Below are positions 35,097-43,537 of a DNA stretch of 64,000 nt, one piece after another. The translations under genes were made by a program, and so were the position numbers. Under the pieces are notes generated by a model that was not told the DNA's origin, searched no databases, and saw only the letters and a list, made by a program, of their open reading frames with translations. Source of the DNA: Poseidonibacter ostreae. GTDB lineage: Bacteria; Campylobacterota; Campylobacteria; Campylobacterales; Arcobacteraceae. How positions within the stretch are numbered: the first letter of the stretch is position 1; each line of letters starts with the position of its first letter. Where the stretch lies: the NCBI RefSeq assembly GCF_009208055.1, contig NZ_WFKI01000004.1:1-64000 (forward strand), read 5' to 3'.

Positions 35097-36212
35097 TTAT
35101 AGATATGGAAGTTTATTTATAAAGATTGGTTCAATACCTTTTAATAGATGTTTTGATTCTTTTAATACTTTTATTGTCATTGAATAAGGATGTCCAATTG
35201 CAATAGCATAACCTCTTTTTCTTGCAATTTTTATAGCTTTTTTTAATTGGTTTTGAATATATTCAAAATTTCTTTCATTATCAAGAAATGTATTTCTTAC
35301 AATATATGGCATTCCATATTTTTTAGCATATTTTTTAGCAACACTTTTAGCAGTTGTTCTACTATCTACAAAGACAAAATTATATTTTTTTAAAGCTCGA
35401 AATAGTTTATCCATAGCATCATCATTTTGTGTAAATACTGAACCTGTATGGTTATTTGTATATTTTGCTTTTGGATATTGTTGTCTTAATTTTTTTACAA
35501 TACCTTCAATTTTTGCATAAGAATCATTAATAGTTAGTGTAATCTTCTCTTTAGATTTAAATTTAGGTGAAGCTTGCATTGGAAAATGAATCATATGAAC
35601 AGGCAAGTCTTGTGCAATTTTAGCAGATTGAGAATGACCTTTTTGTGGAGGAAGAAAAGCCATAGTAACATCATATCCAATATCTAAGATGGCTTGTTTT
35701 TGTCTATTGCTACTTACATCATCAATTATTATTGCAAGCTTTGGTTTAGTTTGATTGTTATATTTATATAAATCTTTTTTGCTTTTTATATTATTTGTTT
35801 GTTTTGCTTCTTCTTTTTTAACTTTTGTAATTTCTTTTTTTATTTTTTCTTTCTTAGTATCTTTAGTTTGAGGTTTTTCTTCTTCATCTATATGAACTTT
35901 TTCAAACTCTTCTGTTTGCTCTTCAAACTTCTCTTTTGAAGGTTCAATTTTATCAAAGTATTCATCTAGTTTTTCATTTTGGAATTTTTTTAGGTCATTT
36001 ATTGCAGGTGTAGTTTTTTGCAGTTTTTCTTTTTTAAGAATATCATTAATATTTTTATTTGAATTTTCATTAGGGTTTTCATTTTTCATTATAAAATAGC
36101 TCAAGCCACTAGCTATAAATGCAAATAAAAATATTAGTAGAAAGATTTTTACTAATTTAGATTTAGGAATTGATGATGATTGTTTTTTTCTTTTAGTTTG
36201 TTTTTTACTCAT
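35097..36212 (-). CDS. Divergent polysaccharide deacetylase family protein (YibQ-like)
   Basis: A 371-residue protein with a short basic N-terminus, one membrane helix at about 21-42, a long charged Lys/Glu-rich coiled region (about 45-150), then a periplasmic divergent polysaccharide deacetylase domain (about 153-371). Domain markers: PKLAIIIDDVSSN near 155-167 (with the DD metal-site equivalent), VHMIHFPMQA near 205, NNHTGSVFTQN near 250 and AIAIGHPYSMT near 340. The family is thought to act at the cell envelope, but its substrate is not established. The low-complexity linker is long for the family. Followed by a hairpin and ilvC upstream. Confidence 0.87.
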   Translation of the reverse strand: MSKKQTKRKKQSSSIPKSKLVKIFLLIFLFAFIASGLSYFIMKNENPNENSNKNINDILKKEKLQKTTPAINDLKKFQNEKLDEYFDKIEPSKEKFEEQTEEFEKVHIDEEEKPQTKDTKKEKIKKEITKVKKEEAKQTNNIKSKKDLYKYNNQTKPKLAIIIDDVSSNRQKQAILDIGYDVTMAFLPPQKGHSQSAKIAQDLPVHMIHFPMQASPKFKSKEKITLTINDSYAKIEGIVKKLRQQYPKAKYTNNHTGSVFTQNDDAMDKLFRALKKYNFVFVDSRTTAKSVAKKYAKKYGMPYIVRNTFLDNERNFEYIQNQLKKAIKIARKRGYAIAIGHPYSMTIKVLKESKHLLKGIEPIFINKLPYL

Positions 36213-36223
36213 AATTTAAAAGT

Positions 36224-36252
36224 AAATAAGAAGAGAAATTCTCTTCTTATTT
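36224..36252. terminator. Hairpin between ilvC and the deacetylase gene
   Basis: A nearly perfect inverted repeat (AAATAAGAAGAGAA and its complement, 14 bases each side of a central A) lies just after the ilvC stop on the minus strand. The downstream T-run is interrupted, so termination may be partial. The deacetylase gene starts 12 bases further on, with its own ribosome site inside the same short gap. Confidence 0.6.
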
Positions 36253-36257
36253 TAATA

Positions 36258-37280
36258 TTAGTTTTTGTCTTGTTGTACGATTTTATTCGCAGCAATCCAA
36301 GGCATCATTTCTCTTAGTTCAACACCAGTTTTTTCAATTAGTGTTTCTCTTTGATTATTTCTTTCAGCATTCATTCTTGGGTATCCAGATTGACCTTCTA
36401 AGATAAAGTCTTTAGCAAATCTACCATCTTGAATTTCTTTTAATAATTCTCTCATAGCTGCTTTTGACTCATCATTAATGATTCTCTTACCAGCAATATA
36501 GTCACCATATTCAGCAGTATTTGAAATAGAATATCTCATATCTGCAATTCCACCTTCAAACATTAAGTCAACGATTAATTTTAACTCATGTAAACACTCA
36601 AAGTATGCCATTTGTGGATCATATCCAGCTTCAGTTAATGTTTCAAAACCAGCTTGAACTAATGCAGTAGCTCCACCACATAATACAGCTTGCTCTCCGA
36701 ATAAATCAGTTTCAGTTTCATCTTTGAAAGTTGTTTCAATAATTGCAGTTCTTCCACCACCAATTGCTGAAGCATAAGATAATGCTAATTCTTTTGTGTT
36801 TCCAGTTGCATCTTGGTGAATTGCAATTAAATCTGGAATTCCTCCACCTTTTACAAACTCAGATCTTACAGTATGACCTGGAGCTTTTGGAGCTACCATC
36901 ATTACGTTGATATTTGCAGCTGGTGCAATTCTTCCATAGTGAATGTTAAATCCGTGTCCAAATGCTACAGTAGCACCATCTTTTAAGTTTGCTGCAATTT
37001 CATTTGCATAAATATCAGCTTGGTTTTCATCTGGTAATAAAATCATTACGATGTCTGCAACAGCAGATGCTTCAGCAACAGTTTTAACTTCAAAACCTTT
37101 AGCTTCAGCTTTAGCCCATGAAGAACCATTTTTTCTTAAACCAACAACAACTTCAACACCAGAATCTCTTAAGTTTTCTGCGTGTGCGTGACCTTGTGAT
37201 CCAAAACCAATCATTGCTACTTTTTTTGATTTAACTAAATCAATATTACAATCTTTATCATAGTATACGTCTAATGCCAT
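36258..37280 (-). CDS. ilvC: Ketol-acid reductoisomerase IlvC
   Basis: NADPH-dependent enzyme of isoleucine and valine synthesis that converts acetolactate and acetohydroxybutyrate into dihydroxy acids. The 340-residue length marks class I. The Rossmann loop GFGSQGHAHAENLRDSG lies near 26-42, the catalytic region GGIADMRYSISNTAEYGD near 240-257, and metal-binding acidic residues in the DLFGEQAVLCGG segment near 190. The ATG at 37280 has GAGGGAC upstream. Other ilv genes are not in the window. Confidence 0.97.
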   Translation of the reverse strand: MALDVYYDKDCNIDLVKSKKVAMIGFGSQGHAHAENLRDSGVEVVVGLRKNGSSWAKAEAKGFEVKTVAEASAVADIVMILLPDENQADIYANEIAANLKDGATVAFGHGFNIHYGRIAPAANINVMMVAPKAPGHTVRSEFVKGGGIPDLIAIHQDATGNTKELALSYASAIGGGRTAIIETTFKDETETDLFGEQAVLCGGATALVQAGFETLTEAGYDPQMAYFECLHELKLIVDLMFEGGIADMRYSISNTAEYGDYIAGKRIINDESKAAMRELLKEIQDGRFAKDFILEGQSGYPRMNAERNNQRETLIEKTGVELREMMPWIAANKIVQQDKN

Positions 37281-37413
37281 TATTATGTCCCTCTTAGTAA
37301 AATTTTAGAGATTATACTGAAAAAAAGTTAAAAACTTGGTAATTCATTATAAAAAAGAGTAATACTCAAGATATTTTAGCTAGGATTACAAGATATATAT
37401 ACAAGGAATAAAA

Positions 37414-39267
37414 TTGCTAAAAGAGCTTTTTACAAAGATACAAACACAAAATAATAGCTATAGTAAAATTGAATTAATTGAAATTGAGAAATTTATAAAA
37501 AAAGGTATTATTATAAAATTAGATAATGATTTCTATGAACTTAATTCAAAATATAAAGTTGCAATTGTTAATGTAGGAAAAAACTTAGTAATACTAGAAG
37601 ATTTAGTAAGTGAACACAAAAATATTAAAATAGAGTTTGATAATTTAAATGGTGCATACAATGGAGATTTAGTATTAGCTAAAAGAGTTTTTAATCCAAG
37701 GTCAAGAATCAAAGCTAATATTATTGAAATCTTAGATGGTAAAAAAAATGATATTTTAGTTTATATAAAAGATAAATCTTTTTATACAGTAAAAGAGAAT
37801 ATAAAATTAGAAAACAAAGGTGCATTACAATATAAAGAAGGAGATGTTCTTCTTGTTGTTAATCAATCTTTAGATTTAGTAAAAAACTTAGGAAATATAG
37901 AAGATCCTAAAGTCGATGAGTTAATATCGTTACACTTATACCATGAAGAGATAAGATTAGAAAAACCTTTAGAAGTTGATGCGAAAATGGATGATAAAAA
38001 TCAAAGAGTTGATTTAACACATCTTCCTTTTTGTACAATTGACCCAAACTCTGCAAAAGATCACGATGATGCGATTTATTATGATGAGGAAGAAAAAGTA
38101 TTATATGTAGCTATTGCTGATGTATCTTATTTTGTAAAAGAGGGAACTGCTCTTGATAGACTTGCATTTTTAAAATCTACTTCAGTTTATCTACCAGGAA
38201 AAGTATTACCAATGCTTCCAAATGAATTAAGTGAAGATATGTGTTCTTTAAAAGAAGGCGTAAATAGGTACTCTTTTGTATTTAAAATATATTTAGATTT
38301 ACAAAATAAAAAAGCAAAAAAAGCACAACTTTTTGAAGCAATTATAAATTCACATAAAAAATTCTCTTATGGAAGAATTGATAGGGTATTAGAAGGACAT
38401 TTAGACCAGTATTCAAGTGTTGATAAAACAATTTTTGATTATTTACTTCCTTTATATGAAATTACAAAAAGTTTTAGAGCTAAGAGATTAGAAAAAGGCT
38501 ATGATTTTAGAACAACAGAATTACGGCAAAAACTAAAGAATTTTAAAATAGTTGCAGTTGAAAGTGAAAGTTCAACTGCTTCTCATCAACTAATTGAAGA
38601 GTGTATGCTTTTAGCAAATATAGAAGCTAGTAAAAAAGTAAATACAGTTGGAATTTATAGAATACATGAAGAACCATCTTTAAAATCAATTTCAAGACTA
38701 GTTGATGATGTAAATATTTTAGGTGTAAAAGTTAAAATACAAAGTGATGTTCATGATACAATTACTCATATTCAAAAGAAAGCAAAAGCTTCTATGATGA
38801 GTGAAGAGATTGATGAACTTATTATTCAATCACAAACTCAAGCTAAATATTCTTCAAAAAACTTAGGACATTTTGGTTTAGGATTTTCTTCATATTCTCA
38901 TTTTACATCTCCTATTAGAAGATATTCAGATTTAGTGTTACATAGAATGCTAAAATCAAAACAAACACCTAAAGATATTGATGATATTTGTTCTCATATT
39001 TCACTAAATGAAAGAAAAGTTGATCAACTTGTTTGGGATTTTGAAGATAGAAAATATGCGCGATGGGCCAATGATAATATTGGAGCAATGATAAAAGTAA
39101 AAATCGTAGATACTGAAAGAAGTAGAGCAGTTTCTTATGATGCTATTTCTGGATTAAAAGTAACTATTGATAATATAAAAGGTCAAAAACTTTTTACAAA
39201 ATTAAAAGTTAAAATTAAAGAAGTAGATATAGTTACAAAACAAATTATTGCAAGTATTAAGTATTAA
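37414..39267 (+). CDS. rnr: Ribonuclease R / RNB-domain exoribonuclease
   Basis: A 617-residue 3'-to-5' exoribonuclease degrading structured RNA. The N-terminus holds cold-shock-like OB domains, the RNB catalytic domain spans about 195-520 with the metal-binding Asp cluster in CTIDPNSAKDHDDAIYYDE near 207-225, the SPIRRYSDLVLHRML motif near 503-517, and a short S1-like region ends the protein. It starts at TTG 37414-37416 after CAAGGA. It is shorter than E. coli RNase R (813 residues) at both ends, as usual for Campylobacterota. A strong terminator follows. Confidence 0.93.
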   Translation: MLKELFTKIQTQNNSYSKIELIEIEKFIKKGIIIKLDNDFYELNSKYKVAIVNVGKNLVILEDLVSEHKNIKIEFDNLNGAYNGDLVLAKRVFNPRSRIKANIIEILDGKKNDILVYIKDKSFYTVKENIKLENKGALQYKEGDVLLVVNQSLDLVKNLGNIEDPKVDELISLHLYHEEIRLEKPLEVDAKMDDKNQRVDLTHLPFCTIDPNSAKDHDDAIYYDEEEKVLYVAIADVSYFVKEGTALDRLAFLKSTSVYLPGKVLPMLPNELSEDMCSLKEGVNRYSFVFKIYLDLQNKKAKKAQLFEAIINSHKKFSYGRIDRVLEGHLDQYSSVDKTIFDYLLPLYEITKSFRAKRLEKGYDFRTTELRQKLKNFKIVAVESESSTASHQLIEECMLLANIEASKKVNTVGIYRIHEEPSLKSISRLVDDVNILGVKVKIQSDVHDTITHIQKKAKASMMSEEIDELIIQSQTQAKYSSKNLGHFGLGFSSYSHFTSPIRRYSDLVLHRMLKSKQTPKDIDDICSHISLNERKVDQLVWDFEDRKYARWANDNIGAMIKVKIVDTERSRAVSYDAISGLKVTIDNIKGQKLFTKLKVKIKEVDIVTKQIIASIKY

Positions 39268-39300
39268 AAAAGGGAAGATATTTATTATCTTCCCTTTTTT
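39266..39300. terminator. Rho-independent terminator after rnr
   Basis: A perfect 15-bp stem (AAAAAAGGGAAGATA and its complement) with a 5-base loop at 39281-39285, ending in a run of T. It overlaps the rnr stop codon and lies between convergent rnr and the small exported protein gene, so it probably serves both strands. Confidence 0.92.
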
Positions 39301-39323
39301 TTAATCTTTAATCTTCTAAGTGA

Positions 39324-39680
39324 TTAACAAGAAGTTTGAACTCTAGTATCTACATTTTCTTCTGGATAAAAAGCAGTTAAAGTACAATGTTCAATTGAAC
39401 TTTTTGCAAGTGTTTGAAAAACTTCACCTTTGTTATCACTAAAGCTTGCTAAATAATCTGGTGTATCATTGTTTTCAAGTGGATAAAAAGATGCAAATGT
39501 ATTATCTTGTGTTGATGCTTTTGATAATGTTTGATAAGCTTCTACTTTGCTATTATCTAATAAATAAGATGGAGTATCGTTATTCTCAAGAGGGTAAAAA
39601 CTTGAGAAATTATCATTTGCACTTAATGCACTACCTACTACTAAACTTAATCCTATAATTGTTGTTGTTAATTTTTTCAT
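39324..39680 (-). CDS. Small exported protein built of internal repeats
   Basis: A 118-residue protein with a clear signal peptide (KKLTTTIIGLSLVVGSALSA, cleavage after about residue 21). The mature part is about two and a half copies of a 37-39 residue repeat: residues 25-61, 62-100 and 101-118, each opening with F/L-x-x-FYPLENNDTP (the last copy as AFYPEENVDT) and continuing with YQTLSKAS or FQTLAKSS. Two Cys (99 and 118) could form a disulfide. I do not recognise a family. It is flanked by terminators and has its own promoter region (a TATAAT on the minus strand at 39725-39730) and AAGGA site, so it is a single-gene unit with likely independent control. Confidence 0.8.
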   Translation of the reverse strand: MKKLTTTIIGLSLVVGSALSANDNFSSFYPLENNDTPSYLLDNSKVEAYQTLSKASTQDNTFASFYPLENNDTPDYLASFSDNKGEVFQTLAKSSIEHCTLTAFYPEENVDTRVQTSC

Positions 39681-39803
39681 TTTTAAAATCCTTAATTTTA
39701 TATTGTTTTATATTTTGTAGTTGAATTATAGGATTTCTTTGTGAAGCTTACGTAAAGGGTTCGTTTACTCTTTGTGTAGTAGAAGAAATGATTGTTAGTA
39801 TAA

Positions 39804-40181
39804 TTAAATACTAACTTCACTTAATGTTGTAAGTAATCTAGGGATTCTATCTTTTATAACATATTGTCCAATTAATTTATCTTTTTCATTTATTAAAACA
39901 GGAGCTGCAAGATTTACAATAGAATCTTCAATTGGCTTTTGCATAACAACACAGAAAAATATTTTGAAATCTTCTAAGTTTTTAATATTCATTATTTCTA
40001 AAGTTTCATCATCAATATTAAAATTAAATTTTGCTTCTTTAAAATAGTTTATACTTACAAGGTTAATATTTAAACTTTTCTCATTATTTAACTCTAGTGT
40101 AACAAAATTATCATCAACAGATTTAATATCTAACTCTTTTATATCCTCAAAACCAAGTAGTGGAAGTTCTATTTTATACAT
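39804..40181 (-). CDS. fliW: Flagellar assembly factor FliW
   Basis: A 125-residue cytoplasmic protein that binds flagellin and antagonises the RNA-binding regulator CsrA, coupling flagellin supply to translation. Recognised from LPLLGFEDI at the start and the C-terminal DSIVNLAAPVLINEKDKLIGQYV stretch (quoted to NLAAPVLIN), matching the NLxAPIxxN signature. No csrA or flagellin gene is in the window. AAAGG lies six bases before the ATG. Confidence 0.92.
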   Translation of the reverse strand: MYKIELPLLGFEDIKELDIKSVDDNFVTLELNNEKSLNINLVSINYFKEAKFNFNIDDETLEIMNIKNLEDFKIFFCVVMQKPIEDSIVNLAAPVLINEKDKLIGQYVIKDRIPRLLTTLSEVSI

Positions 40182-40242
40182 AAATAACCTTTCATTGTTA
40201 GATGAATTTTATTGAAAGATAACTTAGGATAAGATATACCCT

Positions 40243-41223
40243 ATGTATAAAAACGAATTTGATAATCATTTAAGACAAAATAAAAAATTTAATGCTTATA
40301 TGTTCTATGGACAATCAACATTTTTAGTTGAGCATTATTCTAATATGGTAATAGCTTCTCTTGGTCAAAAAGATGAAATTGAAAAGTTGTATTTTGATGA
40401 ATATGATTTTAAATATGCAAAAGATAAATTACTTCAATCTTCACTATTTTCATCGAATAATATTTTATTAATAAAATGTGATAAAAAAATACCTAAAAAA
40501 GAAGTGGATATTTTAGTTGAGGCTTGTAATACAAATCCTGATAGCACAGTTGTGTTTTCATGTATTGGTGATACAGATTTTAGGTCAATGGAAAAAAGTT
40601 TTACTGCTAAAACAAACTCAGCTGTTGTAAGAATGTTCTCTCCAAATGATAATGAAGCAGTTAGAATAATTGAAAATGAAGCTAAAAAACTAAATATTAA
40701 TTATGAACTCTCAGCACTAAACCACTTATATTTTATGCATAAAAATGACTTGTCTTTATGTATTAATGATTTATCTAAACTATCTATTTTAGATGAAAAA
40801 ATAAGTTCAAATACAATAAATGCCCATTGCTTTGGAATAGGGGCTGTTTCTTTTGAGGACTTTTTACATAACTTATTAAGTGGAAAAGATATTTCAAATG
40901 ATTTAACACTTCTTTTAGAAGAGGGAGTTAATGAAATATTTTTAATAAATCAAGTAACTTCTTTTATTCAACAACTGTTTATGATATCTTCATATGCAAG
41001 AGCAATAGGAGCTCCAAATCCTAAAGAGATATTAGGATTTATTCCTCCTAAAAATATTTGGGAAAAGAAATCAAAATTAGCAATTAATATTAAACCGGAA
41101 AAATTTCAAGAAATGCTAGAATATTTATTAAGTATCGAGCTAGAACTCAAATCTTCAAAAATTGATAACTCAAATCTATATTTACAAGCAACTCTAAGAA
41201 AGTTTACAGTTTTATTTGGATGA
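40243..41223 (+). CDS. holA: DNA polymerase III delta subunit
   Basis: Clamp-loader subunit that opens the beta sliding clamp; 326 residues. The N-terminal RecA-like region begins NAYMFYGQSTFLVEHYSN, followed by YDFKYAKDKLLQSSLFSSNNILLI, here abbreviated to LLQSSLFSSNN, then the helical collar domain ending FLINQVTSFIQQLFM and LEYLLSIELELKSS. The last codons are LFG-TGA. A 27-bp duplicate of this 3' end lies 2.2 kb downstream just before rpsF, showing that holA was once directly upstream of rpsF. Confidence 0.9.
   Translation: MYKNEFDNHLRQNKKFNAYMFYGQSTFLVEHYSNMVIASLGQKDEIEKLYFDEYDFKYAKDKLLQSSLFSSNNILLIKCDKKIPKKEVDILVEACNTNPDSTVVFSCIGDTDFRSMEKSFTAKTNSAVVRMFSPNDNEAVRIIENEAKKLNINYELSALNHLYFMHKNDLSLCINDLSKLSILDEKISSNTINAHCFGIGAVSFEDFLHNLLSGKDISNDLTLLLEEGVNEIFLINQVTSFIQQLFMISSYARAIGAPNPKEILGFIPPKNIWEKKSKLAINIKPEKFQEMLEYLLSIELELKSSKIDNSNLYLQATLRKFTVLFG
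41195..41221 (+). repeat. 27-bp direct repeat, copy 1 (3' end of holA)
   Basis: The last 27 bases of the holA coding region before its stop codon's second base recur exactly at 43428-43454. Copy 1 is the working holA end. The two copies bracket the Old Yellow Enzyme and AraC/GyrI genes, consistent with an insertion that duplicated the junction sequence. Confidence 0.95.
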
Positions 41224-41229
41224 TATTTT

Positions 41230-42327
41230 TTAATTATAACTTGGGTAATCAGTATAACCAACTTCATCTCTTCCTCCAAATAGAGTATGAGAATCTTTAA
41301 TTTCAGTTAAAGGCCAGTTGTTTTTAAATCTTTCAACTAAATCAGGATTTGAAATATAATATCTACCAAAACCTACAATATCAACTAAATCTTTATTTAT
41401 AACTTCATTTGCTTTCTTAAGAGTATATCCACCTGTAGCTATAATAGTATTTTTGAATTTTTTTCTTAATACTTTTCTAAAGTCTTCAGGTATCTGCGGA
41501 GCATCATCCCAATCAGCTTTACATAGATGGATATATGCAATGTCAAGTTGATTTAACTCTTTGGCTAGAATCATAAAAGTATCAAGAATTTCAGGGTCTT
41601 TCATATCTTTAAACTTGATAAAAGGTGAAAGCCTAATTCCTGTTTTATCCGCACCAATTTCTTCTATTACTTTTTTTGTTATTTCTAATAAGAGTTTGAT
41701 TCTATTTTCTTTACTTCCTCCATAACTATCTTCTCTTTTATTTGAATTACTTCTTAAAAATTGATCAAGTAGATATCCATTTACTGCATGTATTTCAACA
41801 CCATCAAATCCAGTATCAATTGCATTTCTTGATGCTTGTTTAAATTCTTTAATAACCTGTAATAAATCATCCTTATTCATGGCTCTTGGACTTTCTACTG
41901 GTATCATAGTTGCATCTTTACTTGTTGGTGTATTAAAGACATAAACTTTTGTATCTTTTGCAATCAGTGCAGATGGAGCGATAGGTTGTAATCCATTGAC
42001 TTTTGAACTTGAAACTCTTCCCACATGCCAAAGTTGTAAGATGATTTTCCCACCTTTTTCATGAACAGCTTTTGTAACTAGTTTCCAACTATTTATTTGA
42101 TCTTCTGAATAGATACCCGGTGTATTAGAATATCCCTGTCCTTGTAATGATATCTGAGTTGCTTCAGATATTATAAGGCCAGCAGTAGCTCTTTGTTCAT
42201 AATAATTTGTGATTATGTTATTAACTATACTATTTCCCCCACTTCTGGATCTTGTCATAGGTGCCATTAAAACTCTGTTTTTTAAAGAGATGTTTTTCAT
42301 TTTATATTTATCAAAAATATTTTTCAT
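41230..42327 (-). CDS. Old Yellow Enzyme-type alkene reductase (NemA-like)
   Basis: FMN-dependent flavoenzyme of 365 residues. It has the NemA/OYE TIM-barrel pattern: NRVLMAPMTRSRSGG near 18-32, GRVSS near 103, the substrate-binding pair H and N with Tyr in VEIHAVNGYLLDQFLRS near 176-192, the loop RLSPF near 226, and the late TGGYTLKKANEVI near 297. Members use NADPH to reduce enones, nitro compounds and maleimides, commonly in detoxification. It is divergent from an AraC/GyrI regulator, its likely controller. Both sit between holA and rpsF inside a 27-bp direct repeat, suggesting acquisition by transfer. Confidence 0.93.
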   Translation of the reverse strand: MKNIFDKYKMKNISLKNRVLMAPMTRSRSGGNSIVNNIITNYYEQRATAGLIISEATQISLQGQGYSNTPGIYSEDQINSWKLVTKAVHEKGGKIILQLWHVGRVSSSKVNGLQPIAPSALIAKDTKVYVFNTPTSKDATMIPVESPRAMNKDDLLQVIKEFKQASRNAIDTGFDGVEIHAVNGYLLDQFLRSNSNKREDSYGGSKENRIKLLLEITKKVIEEIGADKTGIRLSPFIKFKDMKDPEILDTFMILAKELNQLDIAYIHLCKADWDDAPQIPEDFRKVLRKKFKNTIIATGGYTLKKANEVINKDLVDIVGFGRYYISNPDLVERFKNNWPLTEIKDSHTLFGGRDEVGYTDYPSYN

Positions 42328-42471
42328 ATATTTATCCTTTTAATTTTAAAATAGAAATCAAAGTTGATTCTATAATGTTATTTGATATAAAAAAATAGAT
42401 ATCTTGTGAACTTTATATATCATTTGTGCTATTTTGATGATCAAGCATATTCTTCTTTTTAATTTTAAGCT

Positions 42472-42497
42472 TATAATTTTTTATATAGATGTATAAT
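42472..42497 (+). promoter_or_regulatory. Tandem TATAAT boxes upstream of the AraC/GyrI gene
   Basis: Two TATAAT hexamers lie at 42472-42477 and 42492-42497, the second only five bases before the ATG at 42503. Use of the second would give a leaderless message. There is no visible ribosome binding site before that ATG, which makes a leaderless or very short leader plausible. Confidence 0.4.
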
Positions 42498-42502
42498 TGA
42501 TT

Positions 42503-43381
42503 ATGAAAAAAGCAATGACTACAAAATCACACTTTGAACAAATTAATCTTGCATTAGTGTATGTACAAAATAATTTTAACTCAATTATTACTGTTGAAGA
42601 ATTAGCGAAAATTAGTGCTTATTCAGTATTTCATTTTCATAGAATATTTAAAGAGGTTACAGGACAGAGTGTAAATAACTATATACGGAATACAAGATTA
42701 GAGAAAGCATCAAATTTATTACTTTATAATAATCATAAAAGTATTCAAATGATTGCATTAGAATGTGGCTTTTCAACTGCAACTAGTTTTACTCAAGCTT
42801 TTAAAAAAATGTTTTCAATGACTCCAAAAGATTGGAAAAAGGGAGGATATACTCAAAAAAATTCAAAAAAAACTTTTTCAATGATAGAGGCTGATGAATC
42901 AATTATTATTAATCCTCCTGAAATAGTTAATAGTGAAAATATTCCTATTTTATACACTAGAGTATATAAATATGAAAATGATATAAGTTTAATTTGGCAT
43001 GAAATGCATGAGTGGTGTGAAGCTATGAATATTTTAGAAAAACCACATAAGTATATAGGGCTTTTTCATAATCACCCATCTTTTCTTTCTTATAATACGA
43101 TGAGATATTCAGCTTGTATACGAACGGATGAAGACATAAATCCTTCAGGAAAAGTTGGGAGATGTAATTTAAGTTGTGGAAAATTTGCAAAATTTAAATT
43201 TAATTGTTCTCACCAAGAATTATATAAAATGATGCATTTGGCTTATATAAATTGGTTGCAAGGTTCTAAATATGAAGTAAGAAATTTTCCAGCTTATGTA
43301 GAGTACAAAAATCCAGAATATCTTATGTGTAATGGAGTTTTAGAAGTAGATTTCTATCTACCAATTCAAATAATTTTATAA
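42503..43381 (+). CDS. AraC-family regulator with GyrI-like ligand domain
   Basis: About 292 residues. Two AraC helix-turn-helix units occupy residues about 8-108: TVEELAKISAYSVFHFHRIF, then IQMIALECGFSTATSFTQAF, ending in the signature FSMTPKDWKK. A GyrI-like effector domain follows (about 140-290), with the late pattern NFPAYVEYKNPEYL typical of multidrug-sensing regulators such as Rob and BmrR. I use ATG 42503; TTG 42497 and ATG 42515 are alternatives. It is divergent from the flavoenzyme gene and probably activates it in response to a small hydrophobic ligand. Confidence 0.86.
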   Translation: MKKAMTTKSHFEQINLALVYVQNNFNSIITVEELAKISAYSVFHFHRIFKEVTGQSVNNYIRNTRLEKASNLLLYNNHKSIQMIALECGFSTATSFTQAFKKMFSMTPKDWKKGGYTQKNSKKTFSMIEADESIIINPPEIVNSENIPILYTRVYKYENDISLIWHEMHEWCEAMNILEKPHKYIGLFHNHPSFLSYNTMRYSACIRTDEDINPSGKVGRCNLSCGKFAKFKFNCSHQELYKMMHLAYINWLQGSKYEVRNFPAYVEYKNPEYLMCNGVLEVDFYLPIQIIL

Positions 43382-43427
43382 AATATTTTTGTAGCTTACT
43401 AAATTTTTAAGAACAAAAAGATAATTA

Positions 43428-43454
43428 TAAGAAAGTTTACAGTTTTATTTGGAT
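43428..43454 (+). repeat. 27-bp direct repeat, copy 2 (remnant of holA 3' end before rpsF)
   Basis: Exact copy of 41195-41221. In its old frame it reads RKFTVLFG followed directly by TAA, the probable original end of holA, 84 bases before the rpsF start. It is not part of any gene now. It marks the right edge of the inserted flavoenzyme/AraC module. Confidence 0.95.
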
Positions 43455-43484
43455 AAAATCCATGACTTTATAAAAAAGTACCCT

Positions 43485-43516
43485 TGCTGATATTAGTGAA
43501 AACTAGAATACCGGCA
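43485..43516 (+). promoter_or_regulatory. rpsF leader hairpin resembling the S6:S18 autoregulatory element
   Basis: In the short leader of rpsF the RNA can pair TGCTG (43485-43489) with CGGCA (43512-43516) and TTAGT (43493-43497) with ACTAG (43502-43506) around a GAAA tetraloop, leaving an internal loop with ATA on one side and AATAC plus the CCG box on the other. A hairpin with a CCG box that mimics the rRNA site of the S6:S18 complex is known from rpsF leaders in many bacteria and represses translation. The GGAG ribosome site follows 11 bases later. Pairing seen; function inferred from the family. Confidence 0.65.
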
Positions 43517-43537
43517 TAATCTAAAAGGAGAAAATAG

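Noticed and set aside
36240..36257. A second ribosome site or small ORF in the ilvC/deacetylase gap
   Set aside because: The gap is explained by the hairpin and the two gene ends.
41222..43427. Transposon or insertion sequence between the 27-bp repeats
   Set aside because: No transposase, integrase or terminal inverted repeats are visible; only the flavoenzyme and regulator genes are present, so I describe it as an inserted module.
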